Of a DNA stretch of 64,000 bases, positions 34,320 through 45,432 are shown one piece after another. The DNA is from Ascaphus truei (Eukaryota > Chordata > Amphibia > Anura > Ascaphidae). The position numbers were made by a program, and so were the translations under genes. Location: assembly GCA_036426205.1 (NCBI GenBank), contig CM071568.1, positions 215,927,245-215,991,244 of the forward strand. The letters run 5' to 3'. The notes beneath the pieces were generated by a model, which was not told where the DNA came from, did no database searches, and saw only the letters and a list, made by a program, of their open reading frames with translations. Each line of letters starts with the position of its first letter. Within the stretch, counting starts at the first letter, position 1.

Positions 34320-36083
34320 AGGTACACTGGGTGATATGCTGTTTCCCCCTTCGACCTCCTAGGGAGCCTCCGTGGCCAGGAGAGATGCCGGGTGCTGCCG
34401 GAGGCCAGCGGCAGATCTGACGGCCATCCCAAGGGTGGGGGCCGTTGCAGGGAGCCGTGCTCTGTCTCCGCGAGCGGGCCGGTTGCCGGGGACGCGATCG
34501 GGCCGTTGCTAAGGCCGCGGTCGCGTCTCTAAGGTCCCGGCGGCCGGCGAAGAGAGCGCCGCCATTACTCCACCACTCGCGCATGCGCAGTGATCGCGCG
34601 AGTGTAGGAGCCAGCCAGGAGAGTCGCGCGAGAGGTAGGGAGAGGTTGCGGCGGCCATTAGGGGTTAGTGCAGGTGTAGGAAAGGCACGCACGCGGCCCC
34701 AATGTTATTACAGGCGCCCAGGGACTACAATTCCCATAGTGCTTAGCGAGGGAGGCACCAGGTGCCTCATAGGAGCCAATAGGGCTGAAGGATTGTCCTG
34801 GAGCAAGTGGATACATTTGGCGGGCTTGGAGCACGTTAGTTCAGTCAGAGTCAGGAGCCCAAGGAAGGAGGTAGGGTGCAGGAGCCGGAGACTCCCTGCA
34901 CTAGGCCAGCGGCCCTAAGGCCCTAGTTAGCCCTGATCCCTCAGGTTAGTGAGTGTTGCCAGGGATAGTCTCTGAGAGGGACCCTGTCACTCATGGTAGT
35001 CAGAGCTGGGGAATAGCCGGGGATAAAGGGGGCTGAGGTTAGTCTGCAGAGCGTTGCGGCAGGCGTTTAGGTGAATTAGTGGCACGAGACAGCTGGGGGG
35101 TTCATAGCGGTAACCAGTCCGGGGAGCCATAGCCCAGGGTCCGTGTTGCGAGTGACGAGGCAACTGGGGGGGTTCATAGCGGTAACCAATCCGGGGAGCC
35201 ATTGCCCAGGGCGGCGTTGCACGTAGTACGAGGCAACTGGGGGGGTTTATAGCGGTAACCAATCCGGGGAGCCATGGCCCAGGGCCCGTATTATGAGTAG
35301 GGTACAAGACCTACCTATATAGGATAGGCAACCCCGAATGCCCTAGGAGATTGACCCTTAAGCCACTTAAGGATGCTGTGTTATAGGGACGCCTATAGTG
35401 CAGTATGTGTCATGTTGCTATTGTGTTAGTGAGGGACTCAGCGGATGCTGCGGTTCCAGTGAAGGAGTTCGGACCCACGTTGGGGTCAAAGAGAATATCG
35501 CCAGGATAGAATCCATCAGAAAGACGGATTCATCACGCGTCTGACCCTTTGTGAAGCGTTGCTGATCCGAGCACTGGAGTGCTCGGCAGGTATCTACAGT
35601 TCTAAGTGCACCACCGGGCCCTTAGCTTAATAGTGACTGCGCAGTCACCCATTGACTCTCTGCAAGAGTGCGGGACATTGGGTGGGGTTCTTTGGACACT
35701 GGGTGGGATCACCTAGTGTTGGGGAATCGTCCTGCGAGACGTCACGGTTAGTGTCTCCTCCTGAGAGGGACACAGGTTATGTTATGAATGTGATGTGTCA
35801 TATTACATGTTAGTAAAGTTCTTAGTTATTATACCCCATTGTGTATGTGATTATTGTGTTTGTCCTGCGAGGATCCACTCCCCCTCTGGTGGGAGCCATC
35901 GCAGGTGGAGGCGCTGCATCGTGTAAGTGAATACCCATAGTGTTGGGTTATACCCCAGGTTCCCCGTGGCGTAAGCTCAGCCCTCCTGTGAGCCAACAGG
36001 TAACGCACCACATTCGAGTAACATTGTATGTTCCTACACCTCCACAGTATAATCTGCGATAGGGGGGGGAAAACCCGTTACAT
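34320..36083 (+). mobile_element. long LTR with CpG-rich U3, upstream of PNMA-like gag
   Basis: It ends CCCGTTACA at 36083, followed by TTTGGAGGCGCTGCTGAG (primer-site position) and the gag ORF. The start is uncertain. A CpG-rich part at 34440-34720 contains GCGCATGCGCAG (NRF-1-like). Next come a three-copy repeat (35083-35300) and a stretch with ATCGCCAGGATAG, TTTGTGAAG and GCTCGGCAGGTA, shared with the minus-strand LTRs at 60218-61460 and 63378-64000. GGTGGAGGCGCTGC appears inside the LTR at about 35905. Confidence 0.7.
35083..35300. repeat. 72-bp tandem repeat, three copies, in the LTR
   Basis: The word TTCATAGCGGTAACC (third copy TTTATAGCGG) recurs at 35101, 35173 and 35246, followed each time by CCGGGGAGCCAT and GCCCAGGG. 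Confidence 0.9.
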
Positions 36084-36164
36084 TTGGAGGCGCTGCTGAG
36101 ATAGACCTGGGGTGCCCTGTTCCATTTTTTTTCAAATTGTCCAAGTCCTATTTTTTTGTACACC

Positions 36165-37805
36165 ATGGTTGTCAAGTCCGGACACGAGGTCCTCGCCTGG
36201 GCCTTGAGGATAAATAATCTTAGTCCCCGCCGTTTGGTGGCCTTAGAAGGCGTTCCCGCTAATATATCTGAAGATGAGATCTATGAGCATATGCGTAAAA
36301 TTCCTGGATGGCAGCACGCTCTTCTTATAGACTTAGAGCTAGCTTCCACGTCCCCGTGGAGATCGCGGCTTTTTGTCGTGTCATCATCGAGGGATATATG
36401 CCCGTCCGAGTCACCGTCCACGTTATTTATGCCCGGGTGTCCCCCTGAGGGTTACCCTTTAGTATACGCTGACCCCGCGCCATGGCAACTTCCTCCAAGT
36501 GAGATGCGTGCACGTGATACCGCTCCCAAGGCGCAGAATGATTTTGCAGAAAACCATCCGGGACTGGCGGGAAAACCAGAGCCCCGCCCCCGTAATGTGA
36601 GTGACTCAGTGCAGAGCCAGAGCCACCCAGTGATAGAGCACACCCCTCCTTTAAATTCAACCAGGGTTAGTGAGCACAGTGAACAGCCATTAGATCCTTC
36701 TGTTCACCAGGAGGAGGAGGAAGGCATTGTCGTAGACATGGAATATTTTCTTTCTGAGCAGGAAACCAAGATAGACTGTCAAGGGATACACCCTAGTGTG
36801 TATGTGGCCTGGCACGCGCCCGGAATAGATTCTCTTCTCTTCATATGCTCCTGCCTGCAAGAAGCCCACGCTCAGGGAGCCAACGTGGCTCAGGGACCCC
36901 TCGACTTCAGGACTGTCGAGGTGGAAGGAGAAATGGGCATACAGTGTTTTAGCCCCACGTGCGGCTGTTCTAGAGAGACATTGACATGGTGGTCCTACTG
37001 TGAATGTTGCGGTGTGCGGTTACTGAAGTCTATTGTGCCCCAGCATGCAGAAGTTTCCAGTGAAGAGGTTGAAGTTCCATTGGTGGCGATGCGCCTACCG
37101 GCGAACCACCCCAGCGATGATACAGAGGAGACAGAGGAATCACAGGGTAAGGTGTCTGTACCCCCATTTTCTTTTAGTGATTTCATCGACCAACCACTCG
37201 TGGTGATGCGCCGGCCGGCGGACCACTCTAGTGATGTCATTGAACCCACTCTCTCGGTGGATACAGAGCCTGCTGTGGGCCCGTGTGCCCTACCACGGCC
37301 AGTCCGGCCTACAGAGGTACCATCGGTCCCAGGCTTGGGATCAGTACCTGTTGACGACGACAAGGACGAAGAGAAACCCATCGCAAGCCAGCAGAGTGGT
37401 AAGGGACCCCCTTGCTCCCCACAGGCTCCGATGGAGGTGGCCGTGCAACAGGCCAGAGTTACGGTTCCTGATCTGAGTGAGAGCCCGTGCGCTCCAACCC
37501 AAATGGTCCCAGGACTGGGATCCAACGCTCCCGAGTTTAAGGACAGCAAGTGGACTGCCCCAGAAGTACAGGGGGCAGGTCCAGAGATAGCCGAGGTGGG
37601 AACTGACAGCGTTCCTGAGGACCTGTTGGCCACCGTGAATCACCGCAGTGGTAAGGTATCTACCCTTTACCCCCTGCCAGGTGAAGCAGAGACTTTGAGT
37701 AAAGAGACAGTGTCCAATTCTCGCTTCTCAGTGGAAGCTGAGCACGTATGTAGGGACAAGGACTATGTGGCAAAGGAGGTATGTTCCTACACCTCCACAG
37801 TATAA
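36165..37805 (+). CDS. PNMA-like gag protein, copy 1
   Basis: The frame is open for 546 codons from ATG 36165 (caccATGG, strong Kozak; an in-frame ATG 9 bp upstream is in a weaker context). Residues 10-55, with AWALRINNLSPRRLVALEGV, PANISEDEIYEHM and WQHALLID, resemble the N-terminal domain of PNMA/Ty3-gypsy-derived gag proteins. The middle is Pro/Glu-rich and acidic. A Cys cluster follows at about 266-289 (CFSPTCGC, then CECCGVRL), perhaps metal-binding. After it are two related stretches (VAMRLPANHPSD and VVMRRPADHSSD). No zinc knuckle or protease follows. The last codons run into the next unit, so the native C-terminus is missing. It lies directly downstream of an LTR. Confidence 0.72.
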   Translation: MVVKSGHEVLAWALRINNLSPRRLVALEGVPANISEDEIYEHMRKIPGWQHALLIDLELASTSPWRSRLFVVSSSRDICPSESPSTLFMPGCPPEGYPLVYADPAPWQLPPSEMRARDTAPKAQNDFAENHPGLAGKPEPRPRNVSDSVQSQSHPVIEHTPPLNSTRVSEHSEQPLDPSVHQEEEEGIVVDMEYFLSEQETKIDCQGIHPSVYVAWHAPGIDSLLFICSCLQEAHAQGANVAQGPLDFRTVEVEGEMGIQCFSPTCGCSRETLTWWSYCECCGVRLLKSIVPQHAEVSSEEVEVPLVAMRLPANHPSDDTEETEESQGKVSVPPFSFSDFIDQPLVVMRRPADHSSDVIEPTLSVDTEPAVGPCALPRPVRPTEVPSVPGLGSVPVDDDKDEEKPIASQQSGKGPPCSPQAPMEVAVQQARVTVPDLSESPCAPTQMVPGLGSNAPEFKDSKWTAPEVQGAGPEIAEVGTDSVPEDLLATVNHRSGKVSTLYPLPGEAETLSKETVSNSRFSVEAEHVCRDKDYVAKEVCSYTSTV

Positions 37806-37853
37806 TCTGCGATTGGGGGGGGGGGGAAACCCGTTACATTTGGAGGCGCTGCT
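37770..37853 (+). mobile_element. second partial LTR end between the two gag frames
   Basis: A repeat of 36026-36083 and beyond: CACCTCCACAGTATAATCTG, a G-run, CCCGTTACA, then TTTGGAGGCGCTGCTGAG. It marks the duplication boundary. Confidence 0.88.
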
Positions 37854-37919
37854 GAGAGAGACTTGGGGTGCCCTGTTCTTTTTTTTTCAAATTGTCCAAG
37901 TCCTATTTTTTTGTCCACC

Positions 37920-39437
37920 ATGGTTGTCAAGTCCGGACACGAGGTCCTCGCCTGGGCCTTGAGGATAAATAATCTTAGTCCCCGCCGTGTGGTGGCTTTA
38001 GAAGGCGTTCCCGCCAATATATCTGAAGATGAGATCTATGAGCATATGCGTAAAATCCCCGGATGGCAGCACGCTCTTCTTATAGACCTAGAGCTAGCTT
38101 CCACATTCTCGTGGAGATCGCGGCTTTTTGTCATGTCATCATCAAGGGATATATGCCCGTCCGAGTCACCGTCCACGTTATTTATGCCCGGGTGTCCCCC
38201 TGAGGGTTACCCTTTAGTATACGCTGACCCCGCGCCATGGCAACTTCCACCAAGTGAGATGCGTGCACGTGATACCGCTCCCAAGGCGCAGAATGATTTT
38301 GCAGAAAACCATCCGGGATTGGCGGGAAAACCAGAGCCCCGCCCCCGTAATGTGAATGACTCAGTGCAGAGCCAGAGCCACTCAGTGATAGAGCACACCC
38401 CTCCTTTAAATTCCACCAGGGGGAGTGAGCACAGTGAACAGTCATTAGACCCTTCTGTTCACCAGGAGGAGGAGGAAGGCATTGTCGTAGACATAGAATA
38501 TTTTCTTTCTGAGCAGGAAACCGAGAAAGACTGTCAAGGGATACACCCTAGTGTGTATGTGGCCTGGCGCACGCCCGGAGTAGATTCTCTTCTCTTCATA
38601 TGCTCCTGCCTGCAAGAAGCCCACGCTCAGGGAGCCAACGTGGCTCAGGGACCCCTCGACTTCAGGACCATCGAGGTGGAAGGAGAAATGGGCATACAGT
38701 GTTTTAGCCCCACGTGCGGCTGTTCTAGAGAGACATTGACATGGTGGTCCTACTGTGAATGTTGCGGTGTGCGGTTACTGAAGTCTATTGTGCCCCAGCA
38801 TGCAGAAGTTTCCAGTGAAGAGGTTGAAGTCCCATCGGTGGCGATGCGCCTACCGGCGAACCACCCCAGCGATGATACAGAGGAGACAGAGGAATCACAG
38901 GGTAAGGTGTCTGTACCCCCATCTTCTTTTAGTGATTTCATCGACCAACCACTCGTGGTGATGCGCCGGCTGGCGGACCACCCTAGTGGAGTCATCAAGC
39001 CAGCTATCTCAGTGACAGTGGACCCTGCTGTGGGCCCGTGTGCCCTACAATGGTCAGTCCGACCTACTACAGAAGTACCATCGGTCCTAGGCATGGGACC
39101 AGTACCTACAGACGACAAGGGTGAGTCGACTGCCCCAGGGGTGTCGGGGGTGAGCCTCCAGGTGACCGCGGAGCGGGATAGCTCCTTAAGTCTGGACACC
39201 AGGGCGAATGGCTCCACTCGACATCACGTCCTGGCGGAGGTGTCCCCCCTAGAAGATAACTGTCCCGCAGTGCGAGTGGACCAGTACCCACTGCCTATCG
39301 TTCCAGAAGAAGAGAAACCCATCGCAAGCCAGCAGCTGCACTCACGTTGTAATAAAACTCTTTCCCGGTCCCCACCACGGATGCCAAGAGAGATATGGTC
39401 AATCGCAAAGACTTTTAACAGACTTGAGTCCGAATGA
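37920..39437 (+). CDS. PNMA-like gag protein, copy 2
   Basis: The frame is open for 505 codons from ATG 37920 (ccaccATGG, same context as copy 1, 1755 bp away). It has the same layout: PNMA-like N-terminal domain, acidic middle, Cys cluster (CFSPTCGC, CECCGVRL) and the two MR(L/R)xAxHPS-type stretches. It keeps a segment lost in copy 1 (STAPGVSG to YPLPIVPEEE). After EEKPIASQQ, at about 39337, sequence from a minus-strand PLE takes over, so the last 32 or so codons are not gag. It is truncated, but open throughout. Confidence 0.72.
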   Translation: MVVKSGHEVLAWALRINNLSPRRVVALEGVPANISEDEIYEHMRKIPGWQHALLIDLELASTFSWRSRLFVMSSSRDICPSESPSTLFMPGCPPEGYPLVYADPAPWQLPPSEMRARDTAPKAQNDFAENHPGLAGKPEPRPRNVNDSVQSQSHSVIEHTPPLNSTRGSEHSEQSLDPSVHQEEEEGIVVDIEYFLSEQETEKDCQGIHPSVYVAWRTPGVDSLLFICSCLQEAHAQGANVAQGPLDFRTIEVEGEMGIQCFSPTCGCSRETLTWWSYCECCGVRLLKSIVPQHAEVSSEEVEVPSVAMRLPANHPSDDTEETEESQGKVSVPPSSFSDFIDQPLVVMRRLADHPSGVIKPAISVTVDPAVGPCALQWSVRPTTEVPSVLGMGPVPTDDKGESTAPGVSGVSLQVTAERDSSLSLDTRANGSTRHHVLAEVSPLEDNCPAVRVDQYPLPIVPEEEKPIASQQLHSRCNKTLSRSPPRMPREIWSIAKTFNRLESE

Positions 39438-40000
39438 AGTCTCAGTTTGAAATGTGTTGCAACCGTGATGAGTTTACAACCTACCTGTAAGTCACGTTCG
39501 ATGTTTTTAATATTACGTACATGTTCTAAGACACGGAATCTTCGTTCACGTGTCGTCATCCCAATGTAGATCATGGGACAAGGACAAGCTAGGTAGTAAA
39601 CCACTGCCTTGGATTTGAAGTTAAGATTGGTTCAAATCTCATTTCTGGTTTCTCCCCTTGAATAAAAAAACTCAGTACTTTTTTTCATGCGTTGACATGC
39701 TAGCATGATCGGCACAAGGAAAAACCTGCTCTGGTCTCTCTAGACAAGAAAGTAATGACGGTTCACCAATTTGTCCCCCAGATTTGGTGCTCTCCTGCTA
39801 ACCATATTAACTTTCTCACACAATACTTTCTTAAGTTCCAGATCTGTGGTAAGAATGTGCCAATATTTTTGAATCGCATGTCTGTGTTGCATCCAGTTTC
39901 TGTCGAACGTTCCAAAATGACGTATCATTCTATCCTGTTGATTTTAATTCTTTCTGCCCTCCACTCCACTATATTGATTAATATATGACTACCTTTGATC
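39338..40000 (-). pseudogene. Penelope-like linker and GIY-YIG endonuclease fragment
   Basis: On the minus strand: KYWHILTTDLELKKVL then RRAPNLGDKLVNR (linker), CQRMKKSTEFFYS, then VVYYLACPCPMIYIGMTTRE with RRFRVLEHVRNIKNIERD (GIY-YIG nuclease, GIY and YIG strands visible) and VFAIDHISLGIRGGDRERVL. The fragment stops abruptly at about 39338, where gag sequence begins, and lacks the polymerase. At least one stop (after TRNEI) is present. It is not clear which of the two joined elements is older. Confidence 0.85.
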
Positions 40001-40655
40001 TTCTTTCATCTACGGTGAGTGGTTAATTAGGTTCAAGGGTTTTTCTTATGTTCCACCAGGTTATTGTGCTCAGACCGGCCGGTCATAGTGGTGTGAGGCT
40101 GATTGCATGCCTTTACACCTGTGGTTAATGTGGTCCTAATAAGAGACATACGCAGTGTGTTTGCAGAGGTTTTACATTTATTACACTTCTTGAGGTGTTT
40201 AGCCATAAATTTTACTTCTGTGAGTTACCCACGACTGTTTTACTCTTTGTGTGTTTGTGATGTTTTGACAATAAATTTGATATTTTAGTATACTTGAGTG
40301 CTTTTGGTGGGATACTATTTTCTCCCTAGTGTTCCCATTGATACATTATCCCCAGCACAATCAGCAGCTGTGACTCTGGTAGCTTTATATAGCTGATTTA
40401 AGTACTACTCATTTTGGGTCTGTTTCATATATATGACTAACATTAAAATGAGGGAAGTTGGCACAGTTGACTTTTTATAACCCCCACATTGTTTTAGATA
40501 TTTATACAGAGAGAAACTGGACATATAGGCTAATATTTACAAAGCAGTGCCATATCATGTTACCTTCTAGGAATGCAGTGTCAATATGTGTGTGCTTGTC
40601 TGTGTGTTTTTAGGGGACTGGTGACCTAAGGTATTTCTTTGGTATGCAGTATATG
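40001..40655. other. unassigned stretch, possible PLE-type tail
   Basis: Plus-strand AATAAA (40271) followed by ACTTGAGTGCTTTTGG resembles the tails beyond other PLE ends here. No coding is recognised. Confidence 0.4.
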
Positions 40656-40793
40656 TATTGAAGAGTAGTTTGGGAGTTCTGTTTGGCGGGAGTCCTTCGG
40701 GCCTTTCACTCATGTTCCGATATATTAAATTCCCAGAAGGGTATACTCATTGGCAGGGTTTTCAAACAGGACTTCCAAACAACTCTTCAATAC
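40656..40793. repeat. inverted repeat, about 29-bp arms
   Basis: TATTGAAGAGTAGTTTGGGA at the left pairs with AACTCTTCAATA-ending sequence at the right, a few mismatches, around an 80-bp loop. Confidence 0.75.
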
Positions 40794-41480
40794 CCCTCTA
40801 GACATCCCCAAGATCCCAATTAGCTAAATGTGCCTAATAATGGTTTGGGGAATTAAAAAATATATACACAAGAACATTCAAAAGACATGTTAAATATAAA
40901 AACATTAATTGTCACTGTGGGTAACTATGCCCTCAATGGGGAGCCTAGATAGCCACATTGGCAGTAAGTGGTAACCAGCTATACATTAATAACCCCCATT
41001 CACTACCTTAGCGGCTATCCGTTAAGGTAATGAAGCAGTTAACCCCTCCCACGAACCTCAGGAAGCCTAACCACCAAGAGTTAAAAGCAACATCTGGGAG
41101 AAGAAAGAAGAAAACAAGAAAAGGAAGAAGAGAAGAAAGAAGAAATACTCACTGCTCTTCTATCAACAGAGGATACATTGCTTATGGTCAAGTTGAGGTT
41201 AGCCACTAAGGTAATGAAGGGGGCTTATTAATGTTTTTAAATATAGTTAATGTATTTTTATGTATTACAGATTACCATTTATTGTCAATGTGGCTATATA
41301 GGCTCTCCATTGAGAGGGCCTAGTTGTCCACAGTGACAATCAATGGTTTTATTTTAAAATGCCTTTGAATGTTCTTGTGTTTTTTTAAGTGTATCTTTTT
41401 TTCATTTTATACCCCAGACTATTAGCCACATTTGTCTGAAGGGGATCTTGGGAATAAGTCTAGAATAGAGGCACGGAGGA
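40790..41480. repeat. long imperfect palindrome with arms of about 200 bp
   Basis: CCCCAAGATCCC, AAGAACATTCAAA, TTGTCACTGTGG, GGAGCCTA.ATAGCCACATTG and CATTAATAA.CCCCC recur inverted in the same order from the right. The centre, at about 41100-41150, is a GA-rich run. It is probably a fold-back element or two opposed copies. Confidence 0.75.
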
Positions 41481-44049
41481 GGGGTGTAAGCTTGTTGGGG
41501 GTGTGGCTGGTAGTTTCCCCAGAGTGGGTGGTTAGGCCTCCCAAGGGGGGGGGGGGTAGTGGAGCAGTTTAAGCACTTTTATTACCTTAGTGGTTAGTAG
41601 AGCCTTGCATGGCAAGGCTTCATTAGTCATTAAGGTGGCCAACAGGGGTATGTAGTGTAGTTGTATGTTTATATTAACCCCTTTGTAGCCCTCTTTGGTC
41701 ATCTAGTTATGGAAATTCATGGTTAGTTCACCAGGGGGCCCCAAAGGGGTTAATATTTACTGTAATGTATTATAATAACTATTTTATCATCTATTTCAGG
41801 TTTGTTTAGCTTATCTTACCTACGTAAATAATGGCCCATATATTGGCCATTATATACATAGATAAGACAGGGCTAACGCCAGTCTGGTGTAGGTAATGAT
41901 TTATTTGCAGGATTTCTGCCATTCATCTCATTCTGATAAATATGGGAGCTTGATGTATGGCAGTTTTTACCTAAAAATGTGGGATTATATCTGTTTTTTT
42001 ATCGGATCTGATGCTTTTAACGTATTTGGTAAAAAAATTCACTTATTTTTGCCGGTGCAACGTCTATTGCACGATAAAAATAAGGCACTTTTTTTTTTTA
42101 CACTAATACCGCATTTTTCGGTTATCACAGCTTGATGAATTCAGGCCATTATGTTAACATGGTGAGCTAAGACTTGAGAGGAGTTTGATCTTTTTGGGCT
42201 ACTCCCTTTTGTCTGATGTTGTATGTGTTCAACGACAGTTTGCTGACACAAAGCCCACACTTTGCCCCTCCTCTTACCTTTATTAGGTCTCTAATGAGAA
42301 CAGGGTGAGATATGAGGGGGAAGAAAACACTTGATTGACAGACACTGTCCAATTAAAAGCCCATAGGAAATGCAGTTTGTGATTCATTATGAAAGAAAAC
42401 TAAACCAGCCAAATAATTGCTAATTGGTTAAATTTATTCAGGGAATCAAATGAGACTGTTAAATTATTTACAAAAGTTTTTTTTTTATCTGACTGTGTGC
42501 TATCTTTAAGAGGTTAAATTAGGTCGTCCAAAGTTCAACCAATAGATTCCTCAAATAACACTTAATTACCTAATTAACCTTGCTCTAATTAAACTTGCTC
42601 TAATTATCACTAACATATTATTATCACAACTTGCTTGATAGTGTGTTGTGCTACAAAATGGCCTTTTAGTAGCTCTAAATATGGGGCACTCAGGGTTAAA
42701 TGGGCAGGCATAGCGTCAGCATCCCTTCTGAGTAGTTTGCACTGAATCTTCAAGGACATCTCTAATCCCACCAGCTTCGAGCACCAGCTGGAAATCTCAG
42801 AGCTAGTCAGCCAGCATTCGCTGCAAAGCATGATACAGCCTCTCAGTAAATAGCCAGTGGCTCTATAAGCTTTCAGCTGCTGCTAAGGACTAACTGGGTA
42901 CTTTCCAACATGCTGTATGCACATAGTTCAGTAATGTTTGTCTTTTCTGAGTGTATAGCCAGACACACCTTGCAATTAATAAATTTGTGTCAACACTCCA
43001 CACACAACGCTAACTGTTATCATGACCCATGCTTCAAGGAAAAAAATTCTGGCACAAGTGCAGAAGATCAGCAAATTTAAGTCACTGATTGTTGGATGCT
43101 TTGATTGTTAACAATCATTCCTAGCAAGGGAAAGCAGCCAATATTTAAAATGCATTAAATACACATTATGCCAAACAATTAAGGCATTACACAAAATAGC
43201 ACAGAATGTGACACAATCACAACATTTTTGGAGCTTGTAGTTAAATCTATAAATAAGGTGGAGATATAATTTCAAGTCCATCTGTTGACATAATAGATTA
43301 AATATTTACTGCAAAGTAATATAGACTGAATTCATTTGGAAATGGTGTCAAGCTCTCGCATCTAATTTTAAATTGTCCAAATGTAATAAATACATTTTTA
43401 TAGTCATGACAATTAGGAACAGTACAATTTCATGTAAAATACTGTTGTCTACAAAAAGATCCAGGTGCAAACCTGAATGACTATTTCTTTATTTTACATG
43501 TATCAATTAAATATTATATATATTTATATATATATATATATATAATATACTCTATTATATATATAGTGCCACACAAGTAAGTTATGGTGGGTAAAAAAAG
43601 TGACAAAAACCCTCCACAGTAAAGCATATAGAAAATGGAAATATTACTGTGTGCTCATTTGCATGTCTTATATATTTTTCTGGGCATTATTTCCCAGTCA
43701 TTTTTTGACCTAATTAAATTTTTAAAATGCACTACTCCCTTTATTTACATTTAGTGAGGGGGTGTGGGGTGGGGGGGGAGAAAACAGTTTAGTCCATAAG
43801 GTTGACTCAGTGGAGCATGAAGGGGGAGATTCATAGCAGGCCATTAGTTGAGCAGGATGGGCCCGTGTCAGGCTGTTGGTGGAGGTGGTGATGAGTCTGC
43901 CATTATTGTGGTAAGGGAGAGGCACAGACCGTTTGTGGACTGAGACACAGTAATAATAATAATAATTAAAAAAAAAATAATAATACAAACATCTAGCCTA
44001 TAAAACTAATAATCCCTCAGGATAGTGAATTACATGGCTATTAATGCCT
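41481..44049. other. unassigned region with AT-rich and simple repeats
   Basis: No gene is recognised. Contents include a G-run at about 41548, a possible MITE end near 42115-42150 (TTGATGAATTCAGGCC), a (TA)n tract near 43510-43565 and an AAT-type repeat near 43950-43980. Confidence 0.4.
43579..43672 (-). repeat. hammerhead-repeat family, short fragment
   Basis: GTTATGGTGGGTAAAAAAAG, AAAGCATATAG, ATATTACTG and TCATTTGCATGTCTTA match 19070-19165 of the fuller copy. The ribozyme part is missing. Confidence 0.65.
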
Positions 44050-44299
44050 ATGTATCAGTGTTAATATATATATGTGTGTGTGTACTGTACATGAGTGTAT
44101 CTGTATATGCACAGTGTTAATGTGTGTACTATGTGTACATCAATGTATCTGTATGTGTATCTATATTATTGTGTTTCCTTTGCGTACATCAGTGTATCTG
44201 TGTTAATGTATGTACTATGTGTCAATGAGTGTATCTGTATGCGAATCTATGTTAATGTGTGTTTCGTGGTTTAACATCAGTGTATCTGTATGTGTATCT
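44050..44299. repeat. degenerate minisatellite, left part
   Basis: Units built from GTGTATCTGTATGTGTATCT, GTTAATGTGTGTACTATGTG and TACATCAGTG recur. The array resumes at 45436-45500 after a LINE insertion. Confidence 0.8.
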
Positions 44300-45432
44300 A
44301 TTATCACCTCTATGCTGATGACACACAAATATACTTTTCAACACCTGACCTTACACCTGCTGTACAAACCAAAGTTTCTGAATGTCTCTCTGCTATATCA
44401 TCCTGGATGGCCCTCCGTCGCCTTAAACTCAACATGGCTAAAACAGAGCTCCTCATACTTCCTCCCAAACCTGGCCCTACTACCTCCTTCCACATTACTG
44501 TTGGAACTACCATCATTCACCCAGTAGCCCAAGCACGCTGCCTAGGGTCACACTCGACTCCTCTCTCACATTCGCCCCTCACATTCAAAACATTTCTAAA
44601 ACTTGCCGCTTTTTCCTCCGCAATATAACAAAGATACGCCCTTTCCTCTGTTGCTCGACTGCTAAAACTCTGACTCAGGCCCTCATTCTCTCCCGTCTTG
44701 ATTACTGTAACCTCCTGCTGTCCGGCCTTCCTGCCTCTCACCTGTCTCCCCTACAATATATCCTAAACGCTGCTGCCAGAATCACTCTACTCTTTCCTAG
44801 ATCTGTCTCAGCATCTCCTCTCATAAAATCCCCCTCTTGTGGCTTCCGATCAAATCCCGCATCTCACACTCCATTCTTCTCCTCACTTTTAAAGCTTTAC
44901 ACTCTTCTGCCCCTCCTTACATCTCTGCGCTAATTTCTCATTATGCACCATCCAGACTCTTGCGTTCTTCTCAAGGATGTCTTCTTTCTACCCCCTTTGT
45001 ATCTAAAGCCCTCTCCCGCCTTAAACCTTTTTCACTGACTGCCCCACACCTCTGGAATGCCCTTCCCCACAGTACCCGACTTGAACCCTCTCTATCCACC
45101 TTTAAGACCCACCTTAAGACACACTTGCTTAAAGAAGCATATGAATAACACTGTGGATATTCTGAACACATGATACATAAGCTTGGCCCCCTTCAGACGC
45201 ACTTACCAGAACTCCCTCCTACTGTCTCTGTACGTTCTCCCTACCTACCAATTAGACTGTAAGCTCCTCGGGGCAGGGACTCCTCTTCCTTAATGTTACT
45301 TTTATGTCTAAAGCACTTATTCCCATGATCTGTTATTTATATTATCTGTTATTTATTTGATTACCCCATGTATTACTACTGTGAAGCGCTATGTACATTA
45401 ATGGCGCTATATAAATAAAGACATACAATACA
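44300..45432 (+). pseudogene. CR1/Rex1-like LINE, RT motif C to 3' tail
   Basis: 44290-44628 reads YADDTQIYFSTPDLTPAV (motif C intact) and LKLNMAKTELLILPPK. After frameshifts, DYCNLLLSGLPASHLSP and then 44837-45148 with WLPIKSRISHSILLLTFKAL, APSRLLRS and LKTHLLKEAYE. The 3' UTR has TAAGCTCCTCGGGGCAGGG, GCGCTATGTACATTAATGGC and ATATAAATAAAGACATAC. It is 5'-truncated and inserted into the minisatellite. It is the same family as 27450-28222, with a longer ORF. Confidence 0.88.

Larger units (their letters stand above)
36026..39340. repeat. tandem duplication of LTR end plus gag, 1.75-kb unit
   Basis: The sequence from GTATGTTCCTACACCTCCAC at 36026 starts again at 37779, after the first gag frame. 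Each unit has an LTR end, a primer-site-like segment, a leader and a gag ORF. The units are very similar up to about 37250/39005. After that copy 1 lacks roughly 60 codons present in copy 2. Confidence 0.9.

Noticed and set aside
34445..34918. A 157-codon Arg-rich plus-strand frame
   Set aside because: It lies in the CpG-rich U3-like part of an LTR, where high GC removes stop codons; no motif was seen.
35083..35300. Three regular repeats as a possible CRISPR or satellite array
   Set aside because: The 72-bp units are contiguous, lie within an LTR and have no spacers.
36995..37633. A 212-codon minus-strand frame
   Set aside because: It is a shadow of the PNMA-like gag frame on the plus strand; a matching shadow occurs in the second copy.
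44050..44300. A possible CRISPR-like array
   Set aside because: The units are degenerate, of uneven length and without unique spacers; this is a eukaryotic minisatellite.
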